Shown: positions 47,150-58,827, counted from the stretch's first letter. The stretch is 64,000 bases of DNA from Parietaria judaica (GCA_954871525.1 OX940869.1:17388001-17452000), one strand, 5' to 3'. Numbers and translations are program-made. The notes: generated by a model not told the origin, from the letters alone.

Positions 47150-47441
47150 GCTGGTGCTTCTCATCGAGTGAGTAGGTTGGCTTCATTAAATGCACATCTC
47201 GTCAATGGTCATTCGGCTCTGCATAATCATGACGAAATTCCTCGTCGAGTGTGATGGGACACTTCATCGCAATTTGCTTTCGTGCGGCCGTGCCTCCTCG
47301 CGGTCGAACCTCCTCAGGGATAATCCTCCTCGGGGATAATCCCCCTCGGGTGGTGAACTTCCTCGCCTTCCCTCATGTCGTTTATGGACAAAACAACACG
47401 AGTTGTGTTGAGGATGGATTTGACCAAATCCGACCTTAACA
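47150..47441 (-). repeat. 3' LTR of gypsy G1, U3 side
   Basis: Starts TGTTAAGGTCGG at 47441 (minus strand), directly after a purine tract. It ends at the copia TSD. A block near 47185-47230 (ATTAAATGCACATC...) repeats the block at 36390-36435, so the U3 has an internal direct duplication spanning the insertion site. Confidence 0.8.
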
Positions 47442-47460
47442 GTTAGTCCCCCATTTTATC
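47442..47460 (-). other. Polypurine tract of gypsy G1
   Basis: AAAATGGGGGACTAAC on the minus strand just before the LTR start. Confidence 0.75.
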
Positions 47461-47692
47461 AAGTGTATACACTTGGTAAAATAAAGTATAATTGTTTAGG
47501 AGATCGGCCTAAGCCAATATTTGTGTTGGTTCCCAGGTTGGTGATTGCTTCCTCGGCTCCTCGCGTGGCTATATTGCTAAATCACTTCTTTTCCTCGCCA
47601 AGCCTCCTTCGCTATCCGACCTATTGTTTTCGCTCGCTCCTTTCGGGCGTGCTTGCCTGTACATATTATGTATATATTTTTCTTTATATTTT

Positions 47693-47905
47693 TCTCGGCA
47701 CTCTCGCCGGATCGGGCTTGCTCGGCACCCTTAGCCGTATATGGATCTCGACATTTTTTGTCAAACCGGGCTTGCTCGGCACCCTTAACCGTATATAGAT
47801 CTCGACATTTATTGTCAGATCGGGTTTGCTCGGCACCCTTAGCCGTATATGGATCTCGACATGTTTTGTCAGACTGGGCTTGCTCGGCACCCTTAGCTGT
47901 ATGTA
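47693..47905 (-). repeat. 54-bp tandem repeats in the 3' region of gypsy G1
   Basis: Four units containing GGGTGCCGAGCAAGCC and TGTCGAGATCCATATA (minus strand). The same unit is found on the plus strand at 55921-56087 and 62329-62470 in G2. Such arrays between pol and the 3' LTR are known in the Tat lineage. Confidence 0.85.
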
Positions 47906-48131
47906 TATATATATTACATTCTCCTTGAGTCTGAGACAAAGAAAGAAAAAGGTCATGCGTAACAGAAAACTCCAGATTAGTTCAACACAAGTCACGGCCA
48001 TGCGAAATAACCCCGAACAAGAAAGGGTTGGGACTTCCCCAACTGGTAAAAAGAAAAAGATAAGATATATGAGCATAAAAAGAGAGAGGAACAGAGAGAT
48101 GAGGCTACTGGCATTTCAAGTGTTTCACGTT

Positions 48132-51100
48132 CTAACTCCGTATTACTTTCGCTCCCTCTGTATTCTTGAGCTCATAGACTCCCGGCTTGATGACATTGGT
48201 AACTATGTAAGGGCTTTCCCAGGTCTTCCCTAGCTTTCCAGCATTTGCCTCGGCGGTGTTCTGGAAGACTAGTCGGAGGACCATCTCTCCGACTCTGAAC
48301 CTCCTTGAGCGCATTTTCTTGTTGTAGAAACGCGCGATCGTGTTTTGATAGTTGGCAAAGTGCGTGCTCGCTTGCTCGCGCCTCTCGTCGACGTGGTCGA
48401 GCTGATGGAGGAGATTCTGTTCGTTGTCCTCCTCGCTGCTGGGGGCTAGAGTCCGACGAAGGCTCGGGATGTCAACCTCTGCTGGGATCACAGCCTCCAC
48501 TCCGAAGGCCAAAGCGAAGGGCGTCTCGCCGGTCGCGGAATGAGGGGTTGTCCGAGAAGCCCATAGCACTCTTGGCTGCTCGTCCGCCCACAGCCCTTTC
48601 TTTTCGCCGAGCCTCCTCCTGATGTTGTCGATGATGGTTCGGATAACCGCCTCAGCGTTCCTGTTGCCTTGGGGTATCGTGGCGTTGACGTGTTGAGCTT
48701 TATCCTCCATCGTCTGCAGAAATATCCGAACCTCTTTGAGATAAACTGAGACCCATTATCGGCGATTATCTCCCTAGGCAGCCCGAAGCGAGTAATCACG
48801 TTCTTCCAAACGTAGCTTTCGACATCGGAATCCTTGATATTGGCGTACGCCTCAGCCTCCGTCCATTTGGTGAAGAAATCTGTGACGACGAGCATGAACC
48901 TCTTCTGCCGCGTGCCGATGGGCATGGGGCCGACGATGTCCATTGACCACTTCATGAAAGGGTAGGGCACCGAGGCCACGGAGAGCTCCTCTGCCGAACA
49001 GTTGATCGCTGGTGCGTGCCGCTGACATTTCTCGCATCTCTTGGCGTGGCCGATGCAGTCGGCGACAATGGTTTCCCAAAAGAAACCCTGCCGGTTAGTC
49101 TTTCTAAGCAAGGATCGCCCGCCAGAGTGATTTCCGCAGTCCCCGCTATGGATCTCCCGCATGACGTACTCGGCCTCTTTCTTGCCAAGGCATCTTAAGT
49201 AGGGACCCGCGAAGCTTTTTCGATAAAGTATGTTATCGAGGACGGTGTACCTGGAGCCTTTTGACTTGATCTTTCTGGACTCTTGCGGATTCTCGGGCAG
49301 CATTCCTTCAAGGATGTACCTTCGGAGGGGCGCCCGCCAATCTTCTGCCTCGTCGTCGTCTACGACTCCTCGCTCCTCATCTTCGTCCTCGTCGTCCTCG
49401 ATCTCATTCAGGTTGGCCTCGCCAACCTTTACCTCCTCGGCCTCTTCCTTTCCTTTAGCCCTCTTCCTAGCTGGGCCTTCTTCTCTCCGGATGCTTGGCT
49501 TCTCCACTGTCTCCACCGTGACCAACCTCAGTTCACCGACTTCAGTCGTTGAACCCAGGCTTGCCAGTGCATCGGCGTGGGCGTTGTCTCCTCGCGTCAC
49601 CTGCGTCAGGCTGAAGTAGTTGAACTTCCTTGAGAGGGCATCGACCACTCCCGCGTAAGCCTCTATTCGTTCGTCGTTCTTCTCGTATTCCCCGTTGACT
49701 TGCTTTACCACCAGCTGTGAATATGAGAAAGCATGCAAGTTCCTTGCTCCGATCGTTAAGGATGATTGCATCCCGATGACGAGCGCTTCATACTCTGACT
49801 CGTTGTTGGTGGAGCGATAGGCGAGGCGACAAGCTTTTTCTATCACGTCTCCCATAGGGGAGACGATCCTGATCCCCACTCCAGATCCTTGCGCTGTTGC
49901 GGATCCATCGACTTGTAACTTCCAGATGCCGGCTTCGTTGCTCGGGTCCACCGGCTCCTTTGGTAACTCGATGAGAAAATCAGCGAGCACTTGAGACTTG
50001 AGGCTTGTCCGAAGCTTGTACTTAATATCGTACGCTCCCAGTTTTATAGACCACTTCATGATCCTCCCCGACTGGCTCGGGCCGTGGATGATAGTACGGA
50101 TTGGTCTGTCGGTCATGACGACGATGGTGTGGACTTGGAGATGATGCTTCAATCTCTCCGACGCGTCGTATACTGCCAAAGCGAGCTTCTCGGGTTGAGG
50201 GTATCTTGTCTCGGCATCGAGGAGCTTCCTGCTGATGTAGGAGACCGGTTTCTGCTCCCCATCCTCCTCTCGTACAAGCACCTGGCTGATTGCGTGGTCG
50301 GACACGGCGATGTATAAGTATAAAGGTTCCCCCGGCTTAGGCTTTGTCATGATGGGCGGTGACGATAGATAGGATTTCAGTGCCTGAAAAGCCTTCTCGC
50401 ATTTATCGGTCCACTCAAACTTCTTGTTCTTTCTTAGTAGCTCGTAGAAAAGGAGAGTCTTGTCGGCCGATCGTGAGATAAATCGGTTCAGAGCAGCGAT
50501 CCTCCCGATCAATCTCTGAATCTCTCGTCGATTTCGGGGTAAGGGCATGCTCCTGATTGCCACAACCTGCTCGGGGTCGGCTTCGACCCCTCGCCGAGTG
50601 ACCATGTGGCCCAAGAATTTTCCCGAGGACATACCGAAAGTGCACTTGGTGGGGTTCAGCTTCATCCCGTGCTGATTCAGAATTTCGAAACATTCCTCCA
50701 GGTGCTTGATGTGCGCCGCTGCCTTCAGGGATTTAACGACCATATCGTCGATGTATACCTCCATGCTCTTCCCGATCAGCTTGTGGAACATCATTGTCAC
50801 CAGCCTCTGGTAAGTTGCTCCGGCGTTCTTCAATCCGAAAGGCATGACTTTGTAGCAGTACGTGCCCCTCTCGCTGATGAAGGCGGTCTTCTCTTCGTCT
50901 TCCGGGTGCATCCTTATTTGGTGGTACCCGGAGTAAGCATCCATAAAGCTGAGAAGTTCATAGCCGTGGGTGGCCTCGACGAGGCAATCTATATGCGGCA
51001 TCGGGAAACTGTCTTTCGGGCATGCTCGGTTGAGGTCGGTGAAGTCCACGCACACTCGCCATTTGCCGTTCTTCTTCTTCACGACGACTGTGTTAGCCAG

Positions 51101-51943
51101 CCATTCGAGATATTTTACCTCCCGAATGGTCCCCATCGAGAGCAGCTTATCTACTTCGTCGTTGATGATCTTGTTCCTGTCGGGGGCCATCTTTCTCCTT
51201 TTTTGCACAATGGGCTTTTGCCTCGGATCGGTGTTGAGGCGGTGAGCCGTCACCGAAGGGTCGATCCCCGGCATGTCCTCATGAGACCAAGCGAAACTTC
51301 CCCGATTCCTCTTTAGGAAATCGACTAGCTGTGCTTTGATATCCTGGTCAAGCTCTGCGCCTATACCGACGGTCCGAGTAGGGTCATACTCGTCGACGCA
51401 GACTCGCTCTACCTCTTCAATCTGCGCTCCCCCTTTCCTCTCCTCAGCACCCTGCGCCTCGACATCTTCCGTACTAAGTACCCTGGCCGTGCCGGCGGCG
51501 TCTTTCCCCCGCCTCCTCCTTCGTCCTGGAATTCTTGGGGTAGGCGCCGCTAATTTCAATAAACTGGCCGGTTCACCTTTCTCTGTCTGCCTGATTCCCT
51601 TTTCGGCAGCCATCGATTTGTGGTGCATCATGTAGCAGGTTCGGTATGCGTCCCTGCTCCCTTTGAGTTCCTCGATGTCCCCTTCCCTTTTTCCCGGGAA
51701 TTTTATGCTTTGATGGTAAGTCGATGGCACGGCTCTCATGGAGTGGATCCAAGGTTTCCAAGGATAATGTTGAAGTGTGACGGGACATTTAGCACCATAA
51801 ATTCTGTCATCCGGTTGACACTCCCTGCGCAGACCGGGAGGTGGACTGTTCCCATTGAAATGGCGACGTCCCCGTTGAAACCCGACACCTTGCGAGTGCG
51901 CCACCCTATCGTGAGTCCCTCGATACCCATCTTCGTCAAGCAT
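48132..51943 (-). pseudogene. Gypsy G1 pol: RT, RNase H, second RNase H, integrase
   Basis: A long open frame (51943-48488) holds the RT (CVDFTDLNRACPKDSFPMP, YIDDMVV), the retroviral-type RNase H (ending near VVMTDRPIRTI), the extra archaeal-type RNase H (LQVDGSATAQG, NNESEYEAL, RGDNAHADALA) and the integrase (His/Cys finger HSGG...CEKCQRHA, first Asp in WSMDIVGPM, second in IIADNGSQF). The frame then shifts near 48690, and the catalytic Glu and C-terminal part continue in 48710-48132. In the second RNase H the usual Ser-Asp-Ser-Gln motif reads Ser-Tyr-Ser-Gln (about 49722-49733), so one catalytic Asp is lost. A 1-base loss near 51750 separates it from the protease. Confidence 0.93.
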
Positions 51944-53628
51944 TCATAGAAAATGACGTCGACCGAGCTTCCGTTGTCAACGAGGATACGGCAAACTTCC
52001 CAACCACCGATGTTGAGTTCGAGGACCAGAGCGTCGTCGTGCATATCAGCACAGTCCTCGTTTTCCACAAACTCTATCCTCGCGCCCGTGGCGCCCATCT
52101 TCTTGTCTCCTTGGCCGTGCTCCTTCCCCTTTCATTGATAAGCTTTGATGTTGTTGACCGAATCTTCACAGAACCGCGATCCGCCCATGATCACCTCAAT
52201 TCTTGTCCTTGAGGCCGGTCGTTCTCCCTCGTCGCGCATTGCCGGTGGCGGCTCAATCGCCAGGTTTCTTTTTGCTTCGTCCCGATCGTTTCCCTCGTTG
52301 TGCGTAGGTCCTTCTTGCCGGCCCTGCCATGCCCTATTACCGTTATTCCAAGGCACGGAAGGTTTGTACGTGAGGTCTTTGATTTCCCCCAGCACGTATC
52401 TTCTCTGGAGCTCCTTCTTCAGCATGGTGCAATCTTCAGTGGCATGGCCATTATAGTTGTGGTAAGTGCAGAACTTACTCATATCCTTCGGCCAAAACTT
52501 CGTTCTGAAGCCTCCCCGGCCTCCCAAGAAGCCTCCTCGGCCTCCAGAACCCGAGAATCCCCCTCGGTTTCAAGAAAATCCTCCTCGGTCTTCGGAGAAT
52601 CCTCCTCGGTTCCCCGAGTACCCTCCTCGATCATCAGAGAATCTCCCTCGGTCCTCCGAGGATCCTCCTCAGTGCTGGTTTCCCCGATTATAGTCGTGGT
52701 CCTTGTGCTCGTCCACCTGATAGACTTCTTGCCTCGGAGCTTCCCGACCTCGTCGCTCGTTGGAATTCCTTCGATCTTCTTCTCCTTTCCTCGCTCTGGA
52801 TGACGGGGCGTCTCCTCCGTCCCCGTTCTCCCTTTTTCCGTGCTGCTTTCCTTTGCTTCCACCTTCGTGGATCTTCTTCTGGGCTAGAGTCTCTTCCTCT
52901 ATTTCCATGAAGAGTGTCGCCCTGTGGAGCGCGTCCTCGATCGTCGACGGGCGCATCTTTCTCAACTCCTCGCAGAAAGGAGCCAAATACCACAGTCCAT
53001 GCTTCAGTACCTGGATTGCGACGACGCTATCGAGCCCCTGGATTCTGACCATGACGTCATTGAATTTTCCAACGTACTGTCGGAGAGTTTCTTCTCGCCC
53101 CTGCAAGAGGTTCCACAAGGTCGTGACGGTCGCCTCGTTCTGCACGTACATTGAGTAGTGCTGCAGAAAGCACGCGACGAGCTCGTCGGAGTAGCTGATG
53201 GATTGCGATGGTAGTTTTGCGAACCAATCGCTCGCCGGGCCTTGTAAACTCTCGACAAAGAGATGACATAGGATAGCCTTTAGCTTTGCCTCCTCGCCGC
53301 CTATACGCTCCGTAGCGATCCAGAATGACTTCACGTGGGTGTTTGGATCCGAAGTTCCTTTGTACTGGGAGAGCCTGACCTTCGGCAACTCTCCTAGCTC
53401 CACGCTGCGGATTTTTGCCGAGAAAGGAGTCACTCTGGCCTCCCTGACCAACCTGTCGATTTCGGGCGCCGCGCTCGTGGCTTTATGCACCTGCGAGGCC
53501 ATGTGCCCCAATTTTGCCTCCATGCTTGAGGATATTTCCCTCATCGCTCTCCGGACCTCCTCCTGGATTGTCTCTGCTATGGTGGTTGCCAGGCCTCCCG
53601 GCGGGTTTGTCGTATTCACCGGTGTCAT
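51736..53628 (-). pseudogene. Gypsy G1 gag-protease with three in-frame TGA stops
   Basis: From the ATG at 53628 it has the gag domain (about 53400-52900; words SDPNTHVKSFW, LQGPASDWFAKL, LQGREETLRQYV). A basic part and an RGG-type segment with repeated RGGF words (52680-52500) follow, then a zinc knuckle-like CTYHNYNGHATEDC and the aspartic protease (CRILVDNGSSVDVIF, about 52000). The frame is the same throughout, but TGA codons interrupt it at 52669-52671, 52570-52572 and 52132-52134. The upstream open part to 53712 is an LTR-derived extension and not gag. Confidence 0.88.
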
Positions 53629-53664
53629 GCCGGCGGCTTTGAAGAGATCCCTAATGATCCAGCA

Positions 53665-54139
53665 CCAGCGACGAGGCTTGCAGAGCCGAATGACGGCTGA
53701 CGGGATGTGCATTTAATGAGGCTCACCTACCCATAAGGGCAGCCTGCTCGGAAGTGACATAAAGTAGGGATTAACCATGTTTCCCTCAAATCACACCAGA
53801 AAGCGAATGATTAAAGAGAAAAAAGGCGGCAAAGATGCGAGGGGAATGTAATGTAGACTCTATAAAAGGCAAGATAAGCCTCATTTGTAGAGGTTCGGGG
53901 AAAATAGTGGAAAAAGGCCAGGAAAAGAAGGAGAGGCCCTGTAATAGAGAGGCTAAGGAAATAGAGAAAGCTTTTTTTGCTGATGATCCTTCATCTGTCC
54001 AGCTATTCAACGGGAGAAAACCGAGCTCATTTCGGAAAATATAATAAAACAGAGATATTCACTGATTATTGTTGTTTATTTGTTATTTTTGGTGATTATC
54101 TTTGTGACTGGAAAAGGGCGGTGAAAATCGCCCTCTACA
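53665..54139 (+). repeat. LTR of gypsy G2, U3 truncated
   Basis: Homologous to 35974-36443 (inverted) but with its own substitutions and a small insertion near 54003. The TATAAAA box is at 53861-53867. It ends TACA at 54139, right before the primer-binding site. The left break falls at CCAGC, the same base at which copia C2 entered the LTR of G1. Confidence 0.85.
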
Positions 54140-54140
54140 G

Positions 54141-54158
54141 TTTGGCGCCCACCGAGGG
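54141..54158 (+). other. Primer-binding site of gypsy G2
   Basis: TTTGGCGCCCACCGAGGG two bases after the LTR end. The TGGCGCC core at this position is typical of plant gypsy elements, which marks the LTR at 53665-54139 as a 5' LTR on the plus strand. Confidence 0.75.
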
Positions 54159-54838
54159 GCTTTGTTTTCTTTCTAACTCACAGCCAAGAATTTGGAGGAG
54201 CATGACGTTATCAAGCGACGCCATCATCAGCAACGTGCTCGAGGTGATGACTGAGCGCGCAAAAACAGCGAGCAGAGCCTAAGGGGGCAACTCAAAGGGC
54301 AGGAGTGACGCAAGAGGGGGAGACGTACAGACTCCTTGCATTTAAAAGAGGTAGACGTATAGTCGGCTGATCAGAAAAACAAACGCACGCGCATCAATGA
54401 ATCAGAGTGACTCCCGAAGCGTTGCGAAGTGAAAGCGGGTCAGAGAATACGAAGAGTTGCGTGCGAAACAATCGACGGTTATAAATGGGAGGTTTGGAAA
54501 GGACCATGAAGAACAAGTTCGCGGAAGTGAAAACCAACTCGGTTAACTCCCAGATAAGTCCCAATCTTTCCACCCAGAAAATAGAAAGTTCTTTTCTTAC
54601 TCCAAAACCAGTATTTGTTAGTGTTTTCGCGATACAGGCGGAGAAAGCATACGAAGAAGAGATGGCGCTTAGAGAGGGAGTTACTGGCAAAAACTACACA
54701 GGCGAGTCCGAGATGATCGTGGAAGAAGGTTAGGGATGGCCCAAGGAAGACATGGCGGGGGCACGAGGAGGAGATGATCACGAAATGACGGATGGTTAGA
54801 GGAATGAGGAGTGGCCGGAGAGCAGCGAGCCGCGTCCA
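54159..54838 (+). other. Leader between primer-binding site and the F-box fragment
   Basis: Starts with a 26-codon frame at 54202-54282 that may be a gag remnant. A segment at about 54640-54730 looks like a coding exon (preceded by ATACAG, followed by AAG and GTTAGG) with an acidic product (words EKAYEEEMALREG), but I cannot assign it. Confidence 0.4.
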
Positions 54839-55674
54839 ATGATGGAGGACTCCATGGAGAGCCAGCGGGACCAGGAGGAGCCAAGGGTCGCAGGTGAACC
54901 ACACCCCGCATGGGAACTGGTCCTGTCGTATCTTATGCTCGAGGAACTCCTCGCGATGGAGATGGTGTGCACGTCATCGCGCGACGAGGTTTGGGAGAAC
55001 AGCCTTCTGTGGCGTAACCTCAGTATCGACGACCCGATGAGCGAGCGGCTCGAAGATGAGGATCTCCTGAGGCTGGCAAGGAGGTCTCGAGGGGAGATGG
55101 AGACCTTGACGCTGAATAGGTGCTCCGAGGTCACCAACGCCGCGTTGAGGATAATTCTGCAGGACAACCCGACAATAATAAAGATATGCCTGCCGAGCTG
55201 CCACCGAATCACCTTAGACGACGTGGTCAAAACCTGTCCACCATCAAGCACGGAATAAAATTCTTGAGGGTCAACAGGCTATTTCCCAGTTTCGAGGGGT
55301 TCACTCTCGAGAAGGGGACCAGGGTCAGACTTGAGGACCTTCCCCCGCTGCTCACGGCAGGGAAACCAACCGACTACCTCGAGCAGCAGGCGCCCACCCC
55401 ACGTGGTCATCTGCTCGACATGGAGTTCTGCAGGAGGTGCGACAAAAACGTCCTGGTCTACGAGAAGCCCACGAAGGTGCGAGCGAGAAACTCCATCCGC
55501 CCGCCGTGTGTTGGCCGACACAAAGATGGGCGTGCTTGTGGCTTTTGCAGATCATGCTACAGCCTCGGTCTCACGTGGTATACCTACATCTACACGGACT
55601 GCAACTTCGGGCGCCCCAGCGGAGACTCTCTAGAGAAAGTCGTATCGTCAGCCTGCTCGATCGTCGAGGAATAA
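54839..55674 (+). pseudogene. Captured F-box protein gene fragment (SKIP14-like), one frameshift
   Basis: The first frame (54839-55258) gives an F-box domain (about residues 22-66; words HPAWELVLSYL, LLWRNLSID) followed by leucine-rich-type repeats (TLTLNRCSEVTNAAL, ICLPSCHRITLDDVV). Near 55235 the frame shifts by one base. The second frame continues to 55674 with KFLRVNRLF and a cysteine-rich C-terminus (EFCRRC, ACGFCRSC). This order (F-box, two LRR-like units, Cys-rich tail) is that of plant SKIP14-type F-box proteins, which serve as substrate adaptors of SCF ubiquitin ligases. No intron is evident, as in a processed copy. It lies in sense 0.7 kb behind the LTR, so LTR transcripts would include it. 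Confidence 0.75.
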
Positions 55675-55920
55675 GCCCCGGAGTAAGGCACATACGATGC
55701 TCGGCGCGAAGGGAGGGTTGGAGATGACTACTTTTCAGCCTTGTTAGATGATAGAAGTTTGTTTGGTTTTCTTTTGGGTTTTTAATGTCTATGTATGTAT
55801 GTTTTTTTTTTTATTAAGAAACGAGCGGAATTATAAGTTGGCAAAGTGTGTGTGCAACTCCGCTCGGTGAAAGTACCAAATAGGAAGGAAAGTATCCTCG
55901 CAAGATCCAAAAAAAAAAAA
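55675..55920 (+). other. Region after the F-box fragment
   Basis: Contains T-rich stretches near 55756-55816 and no gene. It leads into the tandem repeats. Confidence 0.4.
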
Positions 55921-56087
55921 ACACGGCTAAGGGTGCCGAGCAAGCCCGATCCGGCGAGAGGGCCGAGAAAAGTATACAAAAAAAAAGATAATAAATAATA
56001 TATATAATAATATATATATATATACGGCTAAGGGTGCCGAGCAAGCCCGGTCCGACAAAACATGTCGAGATCCATATACGGCTAAGG
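55921..56087 (+). repeat. 54-bp tandem repeats of G2, part 1
   Basis: Units with GGGTGCCGAGCAAGCCCG, interrupted by a TA run near 56000-56023. The array is broken by copia C3, whose TSD TAAGG is part of the repeat unit (56083-56087). Confidence 0.85.
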
Positions 56088-58827
56088 TGTTGGACATATG
56101 TGTCCTTAAACAAGATATTTTATCCATTTGTAAAAGATTATGACAAGTCGTTGAATAAATATGATACTTATTATGATAATCTTATTATAGTTTCTGGTAG
56201 AGTAAAATAGAATGTTTGATCCTTAGTTCATAAAGGATGCAATTATGAATTATTATCACAACAGAGTCAATGTGAAGAAGAATTAATAATCATAATAAAT
56301 GAACTTAAAATGTCCGTGACCTGATTAACTGGGTGGGAGCCCATTAATCGTATAAGGTCATTAATGTGACTAAGTGACAATCCTATTCTGGATTTTGTGT
56401 GTGTCACACTCACTAGAAGTGCATTAAGTATGAAGTGACTTCATACTGGACTGGACCTGACTTAAACTCCGGAAGTTATCATATAAGACCGTCACTGATA
56501 ACTTGGAGTTGAGTCATTAGTAGATGATCAAATGGATATTCGTTCTAAGTCCTGAGTGATCTTGAGTCCAAGATGCTGACTTGATTGTTCTTTGATTTAA
56601 CCGTTAAAGAACACGAAATATTACCGCTGTTCCCAACACTATTATTTTGGGAACATGATAGTCAGCAGTAAGGGTAGCTTGGTCATAGGCATGGGCATCA
56701 CACAGCTCTCTTCAGAGTGATGATGATTCCCTTGATTGTCGGTGGTGAGAAGTGAGAGGTACCCGTGCGCAACTTATGAATCGAAACCATAAGTGGGTTA
56801 CTCATAATATTACTGACTGAGTCAAGGATGAAAATGCAAAGAGGGGCATAACGGTAGAAACCGCCTGCTCGTGTGTGGATCATCAAGTGAAAGATCAATA
56901 ACCCAAATTTGATTGTATCAATGGACACCCTGCTGTTATAAAGGGAATAATATATACCGTATCACTAAAGAGTGCAGCCTCGGGTCTATAGTGGAATCAC
57001 TTCGAGGTTTGACGAACAACTAGCAGTTCGTTGGAGCTTAAGTGATACGGGTCTATGGTCCCCAGGATAGCTCCGTAACGGATGATACGTACGTGATTAA
57101 AATACATTCTGGATAATGTTTAATCATTTGGATTGACTTATAAAACTGAAAGGTCTGTGGCAGACGTCATATAGTTTTATCGTTAGCGTTGCAAAAGTAC
57201 CATATTTTGGTACACGAAATTAATTGATAAAAGAAAGTTAGAATTTAGATTTTCTATCAGTATCATGTTGTTGGAAGTTAAATTCTAAGCAACTTTGCTT
57301 TTTGAACCAAGTCATTTCGACTTACGGTTAGTGATTTATGGATTTTCTAAGTTTGTGATCGGTTCGATAAACTTTGAAATTAAATCACATGTCACGAATT
57401 TAAATGATGGTGTGGCACCATGACATTTTAATGTGTGATATTGAGATCAGGAAATATTAATATAATTTAATTATTTGGTTTTAATTATTAATATCTTATT
57501 AATAATTAATAGATTTATATTAATAAATAAAAATATATATATTTATATATATTTATATGTGTAAATTCGAATTAGGGTTTCATGATATGAAACCCTAGCT
57601 AAATTCGAATGGTATGATTTGGTATTTCCATATTTGTGGCGTAAGTACCAAATGTTTTGGTATTTTAGCAAATCCCTAAAATAAATTTAATCCATTGGAT
57701 CGGTTATGATTTAATATCATCCGTTGGATTAGGATATTGATAAATTCGAATTTAATAACTTGGTGACCAAGTTTCATTTTTCGAATTTGGATAATTAATT
57801 ATATCCGTTAGATCGGTCTAAGATTTAATCTTTACCGTCGGATTGAAAATTAATTAATTATATATATTTATATATTTTTCGAATTATGGTTTAAGGATAA
57901 AATCGAAATTGTTTTTATTTAATCTTTTAATATTTGATTTTATCCTAAACTAATTTGATCCATTAGATCGGTTTAAAGATTTATCTCAACCGTTGGATCT
58001 AGATAATGATAATTCGAATTTTAATATATATATATATATATATAATTCGAATTTATAAAGATAAGAAAATAAGATTGGATTTTTGATTTTATCCTAATCT
58101 TTCTTATATAATTAAATCCCTAATTAATTATATCCATTGGATTTAGATGAGATTAAATCTGGACCATTGGATTAAGATAATTAATTATATTTAATATATG
58201 AAATTTGAAAAAATAGGGAGGGAATTTCTCCAATTCGGTTACAGTTTGAGCCTATAAATAGGAGGCTCATTCTACACATTTTTCACACCTTTCCCCAGAG
58301 AAAAATTCGAACTCTCCCTCTCCCTCAGGGTCTGCGAATTTTCTCTCTGATCTCTCTTTTCTGGTTCGGCTTAGGAGACTATTTCTCCGGAAGCTTAAAA
58401 AGAACCATCAGTTTAAATTTTTTGACGGAGTCCTGCCGGCGAAGCCCACGCTTCGGTACGAGGATTCCAGTAGAATATCCCGGAAGATCACGGGAGTTTC
58501 CCTCAGCACCGGCGAAGCCCTGCCCGATTCAGAACGCGCAGCCGGAAGTCATCATTAGAGGTACGGCCTTATGCATTGGGTCAATAAATGCAACCATTTA
58601 CTGCTTTCTATTTATTTCCTATTATGACTAGATTATTAATAATGATTTATGAATATTAAATTACATAATATTTATCATATCTTGTTAAATGGTTATTATC
58701 CGATATCCGGACCGTTGGACGGATAACAAGTTATTCCGCTTTAAATTAATTTTTAAAATGTTACCCGGACGGTTCGGAGGTACAATTCGTGATAATATTT
58801 ATGAAATCCGAGACGTGATTTCCAGCA
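56088..58827 (+). repeat. Full LTR of copia C3
   Basis: 2740 bp, TGTTGG...CAGCA. It shares private variants with the 3' LTR of C2, for example CTTATATAATTAAATCCC, the AGTAGAATATCCC stretch and TCATCATTAGAGG, and not with the 5' LTR of C2. Confidence 0.92.

Larger units (their letters stand above)
35974..53664 (-). mobile_element. Ty3/gypsy Tat-like retrotransposon G1, decayed, split by copia C2
   Basis: On the minus strand it has gag (53628 down), protease, RT, RNase H, a second (archaeal-type) RNase H and integrase (to 48132), then a tandem-repeat 3' region (47693-47905), a purine tract and a 3' LTR. The LTR runs from 47441 to 47150 and resumes at 36443 to 35974 after the copia insertion. 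The second RNase H places it in the Tat lineage. The 5' LTR and leader are missing: gag abuts an LTR of opposite orientation at about 53660. Confidence 0.9.

Noticed and set aside
48305..51316. Plus-strand open frames opposite the gypsy pol
   Set aside because: Mirror frames of a long conserved coding region; no domain of their own.
52300..52803. Plus-strand Ser/Pro-rich frames opposite the gypsy gag
   Set aside because: Result of the RGG-type tandem repeats read from the wrong strand.
53629..53712. Longer gag start at 53712
   Set aside because: The first part is translated from the oppositely oriented LTR; gag similarity begins at the ATG at 53628.
55980..56030. Terminator-like or promoter-like TA-rich segment
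   Set aside because: A simple TA run between repeat units; nothing specific.
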